Part shown: piece by piece, positions 9,458 to 18,094 of the stretch
Layout of the letters: each line of letters starts with the position of its first letter
Position numbering within the stretch: the first letter of the stretch is position 1
Notes under the pieces: generated by a model
What the model was told of the DNA's origin: nothing
Databases searched by the model: none
The model's input: only the letters and a program-made list of their open reading frames with translations
Translations under genes and position numbers: made by a program
Source of the DNA: Dyadobacter sp. CECT 9275
Lineage (GTDB): Bacteria > Bacteroidota > Bacteroidia > Cytophagales > Spirosomataceae
Assembly: GCF_907164905.1 (NCBI RefSeq)
Contig: NZ_CAJRAF010000001.1
Coordinates: forward strand, 1,275,001 to 1,339,000
Reading direction: 5' to 3'
DNA length: 64,000 bases

Positions 9458-11695
9458 TCAGACTTTGGTCGTCCGGATTTTTTGCAGGATTTTTATTTCA
9501 TCAATAGTGATGGTGCTGATCAGCTCAAAAAGCCCGTTGATCGTTCTGAGGTCCGAGAGCATTTTTCGTGCGGGTGATTGAGCCGATTTTTCAACACCTA
9601 ATTCTTTGATCTCCTTTTTACGGGTAGCCAGTAAAGCCAGCAGTTTCTGGTTTTGGGGCAAGGCTTCTCTTGCAATTTCCAGATTTCCGGAAATTTTACC
9701 ATCCAGTACATCCAGTACGGCTGTGAACTGCCGGTCGATCTGGCGGATCATTAATTCAAATTCGAATGAAAACTGTTCATAACCAATTGTTTGTGCATAG
9801 GTGGAAAGCGAAGCTATGTAGGAGGTAAGCATGTGGCTGGTTGCCACAAACTGGTGGTACTCTTCCATGTTGTGCTGCTGACGCTTAGGCTCTGACAACA
9901 TTTTTTCAAAATTATCAGACAGGTTTGCCAATGCAATGATCGCATTTTTACGGTGTATTTTCAGTTCGTTAATATCAAGCACCTTTCCGGTGAATCTGGC
10001 AGCTACTATGTCAAAGTACTGACGGTTTGCTACCAGCGCCTCACTGATATACTGATTGATCTGGGAATGTTCCCAAACCGGCAGCACGTAAGAAGAAACG
10101 AGATAAGCAATAATAGAGCCAATGAGTGTATCCAGTGCCCGGTCCTGAAGTACATCTGTAATGTGATGAGGGTTCAGGAAATTGAGAGAAAGTATCACAT
10201 ACAAAGTAATGCTGGTGGAAGCAATGAAATAATTGGTTTTCAGGAAGGTGTACGCCAGGATCATTGCAATCATCATAAGCCCGAAAAGGGCCGTTCCGTC
10301 TTTGATGAAATACAGGATCAGAAACCCCGAAACCACACCCAGCATAGTCCCTCCGATCCGGTAAAGATTCCGTTGTTTGGTGATACTGAATGCCGGTTTC
10401 ATGATGGTGACGATGGTCAGGAGGATCCAGTAGCCATGGCCCAAATCGAAAAATAAAGAAGCTGTATATCCGATCAGCAAGGCCAGCGTAACCCGTACCG
10501 CATGACGGAAATGGCTTGATTTCAGCGACAGGTTATCCAGCAGAATACGCGGATGGTATTCCTGTTTCGGAATAAAATTTTCAACAGACACATTGGGTTT
10601 GTAATCTGCACTGAGAGAAACATCGTAGGTGGTGGCAAGGTGCAGTTTTTTTACCCTTTCGGTGATATCCTGTAGGCTGTTCAGGATTTGGCGCAGCATC
10701 ATGTAGTCTTCAATGTTGTCGTGTGTCATTTGTTCGGCACGCATACGTTCAAATACCGACTGGCATTTGTTGAAGGCTTCGTCCAGGTCATGTTTGGGTC
10801 TGGAGGGAAATCCGCTCTGGACGGCTATCCCAATCTGCTGTATTTCGGCTGCCAGCCAGGTGATGTAAGTCCCGAAAAGCCGGAGTACCTGAGAGTGATC
10901 GAAAGCCTTATGCAGGTTTTCGTAGTTTTGCTGAGAATTAAGAATTCTTTCAAAGAGATCAATACTGTCCAGGAACATCAGCATGAGTGTCCGGCTGGTA
11001 TTGGTGGATTCTGTAACAAATTCCCGGGTTTTGAAGAGGATCTCCCGCAGATTTTCGTGGTTTTCCCGCAGAAGTACCTGCTCATGGACCAGCCTTCCGA
11101 ACAGGTCGTCGTAGTCGGGTTTTGCAAAATAATACCGTGCTTTGATGAACAGCAGTTTCCCAAGCTCAATAAAATTTTCGCCCAGCAGTTGCTGTATCAG
11201 CTTATAGGGAAGGAGTTTTTCAAGTACCATAAAAAGAAAGAAGTACCAGATACCTCCCAGTGCGAAAATACTGGCAGTGCGGAGTACCATTTCCCCGCTC
11301 AGGTGGTCGTCAATATTAAATACGAAGACAAGAAGCGATATTAATCCGATGCTGTTAATCCGGTTGCCGTATACGCCGGCAAGGGAGAAGAACATTCCGA
11401 AAATTATAATTTCCGCAAAAACCATAAAATGGATATGCCGGAGCAATCCTGTAATGCACGCCACCGAAAAACAGGTAATAATGGCAATGATCAGTGCGTT
11501 GCGCCTGCGGTGGTAAGGGCCGGGATTATCCGTGCTGCCAATGAGCAATGTACCCAGCGGAAAAGCGATGAGATCTCCCAGGATTCCATAATGCTGGAAA
11601 ATCAGACTGGGTACTACGGCACCCAAGCTCAAACGGATTCCCGTACTCAGGTGGTGACTGGAAATGAATTTTTTAAATTCGTCGAGGTAATTCAT
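9458..11695 (-). CDS. FUSC family inner membrane protein (YccS/YhfK-like)
   Basis: A 745-residue protein with two clusters of hydrophobic helices (about residues 20-165 and 395-520), each followed by a long soluble helical region. This duplicated layout belongs to the FUSC/YccS family. The second cluster contains GHGYWILLTIVTIMKPAFS and RIGGTMLGVVSGFL, the conserved FUSC core. Family members are linked to export of aromatic acids or fusaric acid, but no periplasmic adaptor (HlyD-like) or outer membrane gene is adjacent, so the substrate is unknown. I chose the ATG at 11695 over a TTG at 11704. It is divergent from the HPP-ClC cluster and followed closely by ywbE. Confidence 0.82.
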   Translation of the reverse strand: MNYLDEFKKFISSHHLSTGIRLSLGAVVPSLIFQHYGILGDLIAFPLGTLLIGSTDNPGPYHRRRNALIIAIITCFSVACITGLLRHIHFMVFAEIIIFGMFFSLAGVYGNRINSIGLISLLVFVFNIDDHLSGEMVLRTASIFALGGIWYFFLFMVLEKLLPYKLIQQLLGENFIELGKLLFIKARYYFAKPDYDDLFGRLVHEQVLLRENHENLREILFKTREFVTESTNTSRTLMLMFLDSIDLFERILNSQQNYENLHKAFDHSQVLRLFGTYITWLAAEIQQIGIAVQSGFPSRPKHDLDEAFNKCQSVFERMRAEQMTHDNIEDYMMLRQILNSLQDITERVKKLHLATTYDVSLSADYKPNVSVENFIPKQEYHPRILLDNLSLKSSHFRHAVRVTLALLIGYTASLFFDLGHGYWILLTIVTIMKPAFSITKQRNLYRIGGTMLGVVSGFLILYFIKDGTALFGLMMIAMILAYTFLKTNYFIASTSITLYVILSLNFLNPHHITDVLQDRALDTLIGSIIAYLVSSYVLPVWEHSQINQYISEALVANRQYFDIVAARFTGKVLDINELKIHRKNAIIALANLSDNFEKMLSEPKRQQHNMEEYHQFVATSHMLTSYIASLSTYAQTIGYEQFSFEFELMIRQIDRQFTAVLDVLDGKISGNLEIAREALPQNQKLLALLATRKKEIKELGVEKSAQSPARKMLSDLRTINGLFELISTITIDEIKILQKIRTTKV

Positions 11696-11795
11696 GCTAA
11701 GCAAAAGCCGGTACCTGTCGCAATAGTACCAATTAATTATCTTTAATGCTCAAAAAGCTGTGCCAACGAGGAAATTTTTAATCCACTGGTCGGGT

Positions 11796-11803
11796 TAGCT
11801 TTG
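11796..11803 (+). promoter_or_regulatory. -7 promoter element (TAGCTTTG) ahead of the HPP-ClC-GNAT cluster
   Basis: TAGCTTTG fits the Bacteroidota TAnnTTTG -7 consensus on the plus strand. It lies 110 nt before the GTG start of the HPP gene at 11913, which would give an unusually long leader for this window. A tiny frame, ATG-GTG-GGT-TTA-TAG, ends exactly at that GTG. Confidence 0.4.
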
Positions 11804-11912
11804 CATTCATTTAAGTGAGATATTGCATAAATTTTATTTCAATACTGTATTTGACTGAATTACAACCGGAGCTCTATTTTCATGTTTCGGTTAAGAAAAT
11901 GGTGGGTTTATA

Positions 11913-12524
11913 GTGAGACAAAGAATAAAACGCAATGCACGGCTGGTCCGTTACGTAATTTACAAAGAGACGCTTGTTGATTTTAAAGATCATTTCTGGA
12001 CTTTTATAGGGTCATTTCTGGGTATCGGAATCATAGGATATCTCAATCGCGAAAATTTTGCAGCTAACGACAATCTCTTTCTGATCGGTTCTTTTGGAGC
12101 CTCTTCGGTGCTCATCTATGGCATTGTGAACAGTCCGCTCGCCCAGCCACGTAATTTGATCGGCGGGCATCTGGTTTGCGCAATCATTGGTGTAAGTATC
12201 CATTATCTGATTCCGGGGCAGATCTGGCTGGCGTCTGCTTTTTCGGTTTCGCTTTCCATCGTTGCCATGCAGATCACCAAAACGCTTCATCCGCCTGGCG
12301 GGGCCACGGCACTGATTGCAAATATCGGCTCCGAAAAAATTACCAGCCTGGGATACTGGTACGTTGTAAGTCCGGTACTTTCAGGCGTTTTGATTTTACT
12401 GCTGGTCGCCATATTGATTAATAATGTTGCAGCACACAGGAAGTATCCCGCCAGAAAGGATTGGTATAAAATATGGCAGCGCAGGAGAAAACGAAGGTTT
12501 ACAACAACACGTCATAATGGTTAA
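11913..12524 (+). CDS. HPP family membrane protein
   Basis: A 203-residue protein with about four hydrophobic segments and the two family hallmarks LAQPRNLIGGHL and TLHPPGGATAL, the second containing the His-Pro-Pro motif that names the family. Known HPP proteins are integral membrane proteins; some cyanobacterial and chloroplast members transport nitrite. The start is a GTG directly overlapping an upstream TAG (TAGTG), because no in-frame ATG is suitably placed. Its last 8 bp overlap the ATG of the ClC gene, which implies translational coupling. The C-terminal tail is very basic (RRRKRRF). Confidence 0.85.
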   Translation: MRQRIKRNARLVRYVIYKETLVDFKDHFWTFIGSFLGIGIIGYLNRENFAANDNLFLIGSFGASSVLIYGIVNSPLAQPRNLIGGHLVCAIIGVSIHYLIPGQIWLASAFSVSLSIVAMQITKTLHPPGGATALIANIGSEKITSLGYWYVVSPVLSGVLILLLVAILINNVAAHRKYPARKDWYKIWQRRRKRRFTTTRHNG

Positions 12525-13779
12525 TAAGAATACGTATCATAGAACAAAGAAACAGCGGGTGGTGGCGGTAATACTGGCCGCAGTGGTTATTGGGATTATA
12601 TCGGCGCTCATTGCAGATACTTTAAAGGTTGTTACCGAACATTACGAGCATTTGCTGGCAGGAAAGGCGGCCGATCATAAATATCTGCTCTTTCTTTTTC
12701 CGGCGGCAGGTTTCGTGATCATTCATTTGCTGCGCGAACTTTTATTAAGGAATAAACCCAACAAGGGGATCAGGGAGGTAATGGATGCCTTGGAGAAAAA
12801 GGGAAAGGCTTTGCCTGCTTACAAAATACCTTCTCATTATTTCAATGGTTTTCTCACGGTGATATTCGGCGGATCAACCGGTATCGAAGTATCCACGGTA
12901 GTGGCCACGGCGGCATTGGGAGGACTTCCCGAGCGAAAAGCGGGATTTCTTAAAAATCACAGGGCTGATCTTACCTGTGCAGGCCTGGCTGCGGGTGTAA
13001 CCGCTTTGTTTAATGCTCCGCTGGCCGGGCTGTTTTTTGCCCTGGAGGTTTTTCTGAAGAAGAGAAGCAAGTTATATATTGCCTGTCTGGTGGCAGCAGT
13101 GACCTCGTCTCATCTGGTGACGAAGTATTTCTTCTATGTTCCTGTTTTCCATTTTAAGGTATTATTCTGGCGTTATGAAGCATTGCCTTTTTTCGTCCTG
13201 GTAGGGGTTTTTGCTGGAATTAATGCGGTATACCTGTCAAAAAGCGTGATTGGGGTGAAGCAGCTTTTTGCGAAAGCCGCAAGTCTGCCCCGCCAGATTC
13301 TTTATGGTTCGCTTGCAGTGTCGGTACTGCTGTTTTTCTCTCCCACGCTTTATGGCGAAGGCTATGCCGGTATAAACCAGATAGCCGGTATCAACAGCAT
13401 TTCTGGCCTGTCTATGATATTGCCGTTGCTGGCGGCAATGCTCTTGAAGCCTATTGCTACTTCGGCTACTTTGGGGGTTGGGGGAGACGGCGGTGTTTTT
13501 GCGCCCAGCCTTTTTATTGGTGCCTTTTTAGGACTTATTTCCGCCTTAACCTTAAATTACTTCTTTCATCTTGATCTGATGCCGGTTAATTTTATCCTGA
13601 TCGGTATGGCTGCTGTGCTGAGTGGGTGTATCCACGCACCATTTACGGCTGTTTTTCTCACCTGCGCCATCGCAGACAACTTCGTTCTGCTGTTGCCATT
13701 ATTGCTCGCTTGTTTCATTTCCAAATTTGTTGCGAAACTGATTTTCCGGGATAACGTGTATACGTATGGACGAAGCTGA
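12517..13779 (+). CDS. Atypical ClC-family anion channel/antiporter
   Basis: A 420-residue protein from the ATG at 12517, which overlaps the HPP stop by 8 bp; a longer frame from 12424 lies inside the HPP gene and is not needed. About ten to twelve hydrophobic helices follow the ClC fold. The three selectivity loops are altered: the GSGIP loop reads NKGIR (82-86), the GREGP loop reads GIEVS (122-126) with the gating glutamate kept at E124, and the GxFxP loop is recognisable as GGVFAP. The central Ser that coordinates chloride is therefore missing, so anion preference may differ from chloride. Pairing with HPP suggests anion transport, perhaps nitrite or nitrate (inference). Confidence 0.82.
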   Translation: MVNKNTYHRTKKQRVVAVILAAVVIGIISALIADTLKVVTEHYEHLLAGKAADHKYLLFLFPAAGFVIIHLLRELLLRNKPNKGIREVMDALEKKGKALPAYKIPSHYFNGFLTVIFGGSTGIEVSTVVATAALGGLPERKAGFLKNHRADLTCAGLAAGVTALFNAPLAGLFFALEVFLKKRSKLYIACLVAAVTSSHLVTKYFFYVPVFHFKVLFWRYEALPFFVLVGVFAGINAVYLSKSVIGVKQLFAKAASLPRQILYGSLAVSVLLFFSPTLYGEGYAGINQIAGINSISGLSMILPLLAAMLLKPIATSATLGVGGDGGVFAPSLFIGAFLGLISALTLNYFFHLDLMPVNFILIGMAAVLSGCIHAPFTAVFLTCAIADNFVLLLPLLLACFISKFVAKLIFRDNVYTYGRS

Positions 13780-14347
13780 AGGCCGTCTTCCGGATATGGG
13801 TTTAACTCCCTTTCCCGTTCTCAGTACGAGGCGATTGAACGTCCGTCGGCTTGTAGATGAGGATGCAGAAGCTGTTTACTGGCTGCGGAGCAATCAGGAA
13901 GCGATGAAATACATTGGTAAACCAGTTTTAAAGTCGTTCCAGGAGGCGCGTATCCTGATTGCCGGTTTTGACAAAATTATTGATACGAATGCTGGCCTTG
14001 TATGGGGAATTGATGACATAGAAACCGGCAGATTGCTGGGGACCATCAGTTATCACAAGATTGACTGGGCAACCGGTCGGGCGGAAATTGGTTATATAAT
14101 CCACCCCCGCCATTGGGGAAAAGGGTATGTTTCGGAAGTTTTGGATGAAGTTATCATCTTTGGCTTTTCAAAACTTGGTCTGAAAAGTATCGCGGCTGTG
14201 GTGGAGGTTGATAATCATGCCTCTGTTAAGGTATTACTGAGACAAGGTTTTGAAAAGGAGGGTATCGTGAAGGAAGACTTGAATAATGAGGGCAGCTCTT
14301 GCTGTATTCAGGTATATACGTTAGAAAGACCCCATTTCTCGTTATAA
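13766..14347 (+). CDS. GNAT family N-acetyltransferase (RimJ/RimL-like)
   Basis: A 193-residue protein with the RimJ/RimL signature: N-terminal LSTRRLNVRRL, GRLLGTISYHKID, the AEIGYIIHPRHWGKGYVSE acetyl-CoA pyrophosphate loop and the closing VEVDNHASVKVLLRQGFEKEG. It transfers an acetyl group from acetyl-CoA to a primary amine, such as a protein N terminus or small amine. The ATG at 13766 overlaps the ClC gene by 14 bp, with MGLTPFP at 13796 as an alternative start. It is probably the last gene of the HPP-ClC transcript and is closed by a strong terminator. Confidence 0.85.
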   Translation: MDEAEGRLPDMGLTPFPVLSTRRLNVRRLVDEDAEAVYWLRSNQEAMKYIGKPVLKSFQEARILIAGFDKIIDTNAGLVWGIDDIETGRLLGTISYHKIDWATGRAEIGYIIHPRHWGKGYVSEVLDEVIIFGFSKLGLKSIAAVVEVDNHASVKVLLRQGFEKEGIVKEDLNNEGSSCCIQVYTLERPHFSL

Positions 14348-14352
14348 AAAAC

Positions 14353-14379
14353 AAAAAGCCGTGTTTTGCACGGCTTTTT
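14353..14379. terminator. Bidirectional intrinsic terminator between the GNAT gene and ferritin
   Basis: AAAAAGCCGTG at 14353-14363 and CACGGCTTTTT at 14369-14379 form a perfect 11-bp stem with a 5-nt loop. It has A-runs and T-runs on both sides, so it can stop transcription from both convergent genes. Confidence 0.9.
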
Positions 14380-14399
14380 ACTACTGTTTACATAACAGG

Positions 14400-14924
14400 T
14401 TATTCATCGCTGCCAATTTTGGCAATGGCTTTGTCTATCTGATACAATCCTGTTCCGGCTTCGCCGATTACGTCAAAAAGCTCAAGAGCACGGCGTGCAT
14501 TATCTTCCTCTTCAATTTGCTCAGTTACAAACCATTGCAGGAAATTTTCAGTAGCATAATCTTCTTCTTTTCTGCTGGCGGTTACCAGTCTGTTGATGGA
14601 GTGAGTTACGCTGATCTCACTTTGCAGGGCAGCCTCGAATACGCTTCTGAAAGAAGCAAATTCCTGCCTTACAGCGGGAACTTCCGGAGAAACGGCAGTT
14701 CCGCCAACGGTCATTATATAGTTGAAAATTTTGAGCATGTGCACGCGCTCTTCATTGGATTGTTTCATGAAGTAACCAGCGCTGTTCCTGAAACCGTTAC
14801 GGTCGCACCAGGATGCCATAGCAAGGTATTTGGAAGATGCTTCCGCTTCCATTTTGATCTGGCTGTTCAATAATATTTCTATTTCCTCTTTAAGGGAAGT
14901 ACGTTGTCTGAGTAGATCTTTCAT
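14400..14924 (-). CDS. ftnA: Ferritin (non-haem, FtnA type)
   Basis: A 174-residue four-helix-bundle iron-storage protein. Ferroxidase-site residues are visible: a Glu in the first helix (LLNSQIKMEAEASSKYLAM), the EERVH motif in SNEERVHMLKIF, and FVTEQIEEED in the fourth helix. It oxidises Fe(II) and stores the mineral in a 24-mer cytoplasmic shell. Length and sequence fit bacterial FtnA rather than bacterioferritin, because no haem-binding Met is evident. It is monocistronic, with a bidirectional terminator just downstream. Confidence 0.93.
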   Translation of the reverse strand: MKDLLRQRTSLKEEIEILLNSQIKMEAEASSKYLAMASWCDRNGFRNSAGYFMKQSNEERVHMLKIFNYIMTVGGTAVSPEVPAVRQEFASFRSVFEAALQSEISVTHSINRLVTASRKEEDYATENFLQWFVTEQIEEEDNARRALELFDVIGEAGTGLYQIDKAIAKIGSDE

Positions 14925-15037
14925 GGGTGTAATATTTTTTTGTACACATTGATAAGTGCAAATATTACAGGAAAGTTCGTGAGAACAAGCCCCTGAATGA
15001 AATTTGGAATTGGTCTAAAAGGAAGGAAATGAGCTAT

Positions 15038-15385
15038 TTAGATTAATTCTGATTCCTGATAAAGGACTTCATGCAGGAGAGAATTCAGCTCGATTGCGAA
15101 ATGGGTACCATTCACAAGTTCACGTAACTGGATCAACTCACAGAGTGTGAGTTTTTGATAGATGTTAAGCCGTGGCGCTTCAATGAACTGGTAGTCAGAT
15201 TCGTCGGAAAGATCGAATATTTTACTGCGGATATCAATATTATTAATGACCCGGCGGAAATTCAGAAAATCCTGAATTTTGAAAGAGGCTTCCATTTCAC
15301 CAAAACGGATGAAAATTCTGGAAGTAGTATCGCATTGAAAACTCAAACCTTTTGAAGTACTGAATAACTCATTCAACGAATTCAC
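15038..15385 (-). CDS. Conserved-looking hypothetical protein
   Basis: A 115-residue protein that I do not recognise. The composition is that of a soluble alpha/beta protein: SFQCDTTSRIFIRFGEMEASF, then QDFLNFRRVINNID, and a leucine-rich C terminus (LTLCELIQLRELVNG). The start is a GTG at 15383-15385. A TATCTTTG -7 element at 15421-15428 lies 36 nt upstream, which supports a real, separately transcribed gene. There are no signal peptide, membrane helix or metal motif. Its neighbours (ferritin and glnS) give no hint of function. Confidence 0.6.
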   Translation of the reverse strand: MNSLNELFSTSKGLSFQCDTTSRIFIRFGEMEASFKIQDFLNFRRVINNIDIRSKIFDLSDESDYQFIEAPRLNIYQKLTLCELIQLRELVNGTHFAIELNSLLHEVLYQESELI

Positions 15386-15420
15386 TGCACGCCGTTGTTA
15401 ATGTGATTAGAATTGTACTG

Positions 15421-15428
15421 CAAAGATA
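15421..15428 (-). promoter_or_regulatory. -7 promoter element (TATCTTTG) of the 115-aa hypothetical gene
   Basis: The minus-strand sequence TATCTTTG matches TAnnTTTG exactly and lies 36 nt before the GTG start at 15385. Confidence 0.45.
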
Positions 15429-15483
15429 AGGGTGGAAATTTTCTCAGACAAGTTTATTTAAAAACATTCTAAGTATATATAAT

Positions 15484-15516
15484 AAAAAGTCCGGCTACAC
15501 ATTAACCGGACTTTTT
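15484..15516 (-). terminator. Intrinsic terminator of glnS
   Basis: AAAAAGTCCGG (15484-15494) and CCGGACTTTTT (15506-15516) form an 11-bp perfect stem with an 11-nt loop and a T-run on the minus strand. It lies 13 bp after the glnS stop. Confidence 0.88.
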
Positions 15517-15529
15517 CGGGGTGGGGCAA

Positions 15530-17203
15530 TTATTTTTCTGTTGCTTTGGCCCAGGTATCTCTCAGGGTTACGGTTCTGTTAAAAACCAGTTTTTCAGGAA
15601 TACTATCCTTATCTTTTGCAAAATATCCTTTTCTGAGAAACTGAAAAGATTCTCCTTCCACAGCTTCTGTGAGCGCAGGTTCTGCATAGCCGGTAATGAC
15701 ATGAAGTGAGTCCGGGTTGAGGTACTCCTTAAAATCGCCTTCCTGATTGGAGGCATCTTCCACGGAAAACAAGCGGTCGTAAAGCCTTACCTCAACAGGA
15801 ACGGAGTAGTTTACGGAAACCCAGTGGAGGGTTCCCTTTACATTGATACCCGTGGTATCCTGGCCACTTTTACTGTTTTCTATGAAGGAACACCTTACCT
15901 CGGTTATTTCTCCGTTTCCGTCTTTCACAAAATCATCACACTGGATAATATAGGCACCTTTCAGACGTACCATTTTGCCTGGGGCGAGGCGGAAATATTT
16001 TTTGGACGGCGTTTCCATAAAATCTTCCTTCTCTATATAAATCTCTCTGGTGAACGGAATTTCCCTGTTACCGGCAGCGATATCTTCCGGGTTGTTTTCG
16101 CTATGGCACATCTCCGAAATCCCTTCGGGGAAATTGGTGATTACCACTTTCAGCGGATCCAGGACAACCATACGGCGTAGGGCCTTTTTATTCAGATCTT
16201 CCCGTACACAGAATTCAAGAAGTCCTACATCAATCATATTTTCGCGACGTGCCACACCAATCCGTTCACAAAAATCACGGATGCTTTCCGGGGTATATCC
16301 TCTTCTTCGCAGGCCGCTGATGGTAGGCATACGGGGGTCGTCCCATCCGCTCACATGGCCTTCCTGAACAAGTTGTAACAATTTACGCTTGCTGGTTACG
16401 GTATAATTAAGGTTACGCCGGGCAAATTCATATTGGTGCGACGGGTAAATAGCCAGCTGTGCGATCAGCCAGTCGTAAAGTTCACGGTGCGGGACGAATT
16501 CCAGGGTGCATATAGAGTGCGTTACGGTTTCGATGGCGTCGCTTTGGCCGTGTGCAAAATCGTACATCGGGTAAATGCACCATTTATTGCCTGTCCGGTG
16601 GTGATGCGCATGTTTGATCCTGTAGAGAATTGGGTCCCGCATGAGCATATTCTGATGTGCCATATCAATTTTGGCGCGCAGGGTTCTGCTTCCGTCCGGG
16701 AACTCTCCGAGTTTCATTCTCTCAAAAAGAGTTAAATTTTCTTCAACAGAACGGCTCCGGTAGGGGCTATCTTTCCCGGGTTCGGTGGGTGTTCCTTTCA
16801 AAGCGGCAATTTCTTCCGAAGTTGAATCGTCCACGTATGCCAGGCCTGATTGGATCAGTTTGATGGCATAACCGTACAGTGTGTCAAAATAATCGGAAGC
16901 ATAAAGTTCATTTTTCCACTCGAAACCCATCCAGCGGATATCATTTTTGATGCTCTCCACATATTCCGTATCTTCTGTAACGGGATTGGTGTCATCAAAC
17001 CGCAGATTCGTATAACCCGGATATTTGTTTGTCAGACCAAAATTAAGGCAGATGCTGGAGGCATGCCCGATGTGCAGATAACCGTTGGGCTCCGGCGGGA
17101 AACGCGTGATGATACTTGTGTACTTTCCTGCTTTTAAATCGGATTCAATGATTTCTTCAATAAAATTCAGGCTCTTCTCTTCTTTTTTCTCTTCCGTAAT
17201 CAT
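15530..17203 (-). CDS. glnS: Glutamine--tRNA ligase
   Basis: A 557-residue class I aminoacyl-tRNA synthetase that charges tRNA-Gln with glutamine. The PPEPNGYLHIGHASS block carries the HIGH motif (44-47), the KMSKS equivalent is TVTSKRKLL, and LRFDDTNPVTED, YPMYDFAHGQSDAIE and the C-terminal beta-barrel anticodon-binding domain all match bacterial GlnRS. I use the ATG at 17203. A longer frame starts at TTG 17230, but a -7 promoter element occupies 17228-17235, so that start would lie upstream of the transcript. The gene is divergent from truA and closed by a strong terminator. Confidence 0.96.
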   Translation of the reverse strand: MITEEKKEEKSLNFIEEIIESDLKAGKYTSIITRFPPEPNGYLHIGHASSICLNFGLTNKYPGYTNLRFDDTNPVTEDTEYVESIKNDIRWMGFEWKNELYASDYFDTLYGYAIKLIQSGLAYVDDSTSEEIAALKGTPTEPGKDSPYRSRSVEENLTLFERMKLGEFPDGSRTLRAKIDMAHQNMLMRDPILYRIKHAHHHRTGNKWCIYPMYDFAHGQSDAIETVTHSICTLEFVPHRELYDWLIAQLAIYPSHQYEFARRNLNYTVTSKRKLLQLVQEGHVSGWDDPRMPTISGLRRRGYTPESIRDFCERIGVARRENMIDVGLLEFCVREDLNKKALRRMVVLDPLKVVITNFPEGISEMCHSENNPEDIAAGNREIPFTREIYIEKEDFMETPSKKYFRLAPGKMVRLKGAYIIQCDDFVKDGNGEITEVRCSFIENSKSGQDTTGINVKGTLHWVSVNYSVPVEVRLYDRLFSVEDASNQEGDFKEYLNPDSLHVITGYAEPALTEAVEGESFQFLRKGYFAKDKDSIPEKLVFNRTVTLRDTWAKATEK

Positions 17204-17227
17204 ACTTAACCGCAAATAATTAGAATT

Positions 17228-17235
17228 CAAAGTTA
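17228..17235 (-). promoter_or_regulatory. -7 promoter element (TAACTTTG) of glnS
   Basis: The minus-strand sequence TAACTTTG matches TAnnTTTG. It is 25 nt before the ATG at 17203 and rules out the upstream TTG as the real start. Confidence 0.55.
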
Positions 17236-17297
17236 ATGCACTTCACATGAATATCCGCAATCTGCGATCGTAAATCGAAAATCAGTTTTCTTTCTGT

Positions 17298-17305
17298 TAA
17301 TTTTG
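17298..17305 (+). promoter_or_regulatory. -7 promoter element (TAATTTTG) of truA
   Basis: TAATTTTG matches TAnnTTTG on the plus strand and ends only 4 nt before the truA ATG at 17310. If used, transcription would start at or within a few bases of the A of ATG, giving a leaderless mRNA. Confidence 0.45.
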
Positions 17306-17309
17306 CCGG

Positions 17310-18071
17310 ATGCGTTATTTTATTGAATTCAGTTATAAGGGTACGGCTTACAACGGCTGGCAAAAACAGAAGAACTCACTGGGTATCCAGGAAATTCTGG
17401 AGGATGCGTTTGGCAAAGTTTTGCGCCAGCCGGTTGAAATTACCGGAAGCAGTCGTACAGACGCGGGTGTGCATGCGGAACAGCAATTTGCACATTTTGA
17501 TACTGAGCTGCCCATCGTAGCACCGGATTTACTTGTCCATAGTATTAACGGGATGATACCCAGGGACATTGCGGTAAAAAGCATCAGAGCTGTAAATAAA
17601 GAGCTGAATTCCAGGTTTGCAGCGACACACCGACGATACGAGTACCGTATAATAAAGAATAAAAATCCTTTTCTCATCAACGAAGCATACCTTTTAAGAG
17701 GCGACCTTGACGTAGTCAGCATGAATGCAGCAGCTGGTTTTTTGCTGGGGCTCCATGACTTTGAAAGTTTTAGCAAGATTCATACCGAAGTCAATCATTT
17801 CAGATGCACGGTCAGTACTGCCGAATGGACTATTCTGAACGATAAACTGATTTTTAAGATACAGGCCAACCGGTTTTTACGCGGGATGGTGCGGGCAATA
17901 GTAGGTACACTTCTGGAAGTGGGCAGAGGCAAGAGAACCGTAGAGGGTTTTAAAGAGGTACTTCAGGCCAGAGACCGAAAAGCCGCCGGTCCCCAGGCTC
18001 CCGCCGAAGGGCTTTTTCTGGTGGAAGTAGGATACCCGGCTGCTATTTTCAACGAGTCTGTCCAGGCTTGA
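17310..18071 (+). CDS. truA: tRNA pseudouridine(38-40) synthase
   Basis: A 253-residue TruA. It isomerises uridines 38, 39 and 40 in the anticodon stem of many tRNAs. The catalytic Asp is D51 in GSSRTDAGVHA. Other family blocks are YKGTAYNGWQKQ at the N terminus, RRYEYRI, HDFESF, and the RFLRGMVRAIVGTLLEVGRGK segment near the C terminus. Length is normal. The start ATG is preceded almost directly by a -7 promoter element, so translation may be leaderless. Confidence 0.95.
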   Translation: MRYFIEFSYKGTAYNGWQKQKNSLGIQEILEDAFGKVLRQPVEITGSSRTDAGVHAEQQFAHFDTELPIVAPDLLVHSINGMIPRDIAVKSIRAVNKELNSRFAATHRRYEYRIIKNKNPFLINEAYLLRGDLDVVSMNAAAGFLLGLHDFESFSKIHTEVNHFRCTVSTAEWTILNDKLIFKIQANRFLRGMVRAIVGTLLEVGRGKRTVEGFKEVLQARDRKAAGPQAPAEGLFLVEVGYPAAIFNESVQA

Positions 18072-18094
18072 GATTTAAGGCCCATCCCTGTTTT

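Noticed and set aside
10688..11344. 218-residue plus-strand frame
   Set aside because: Antisense to the FUSC protein; no recognisable domain or start context.
12424..12516. 31-residue N-terminal extension of the ClC protein
   Set aside because: Lies inside the HPP gene and reads as an out-of-frame shadow; the ATG at 12517 fits the coupled overlap.
17204..17230. TTG start extending GlnRS by nine residues
   Set aside because: It falls at the -7 promoter element, so it would be at or above the transcription start.
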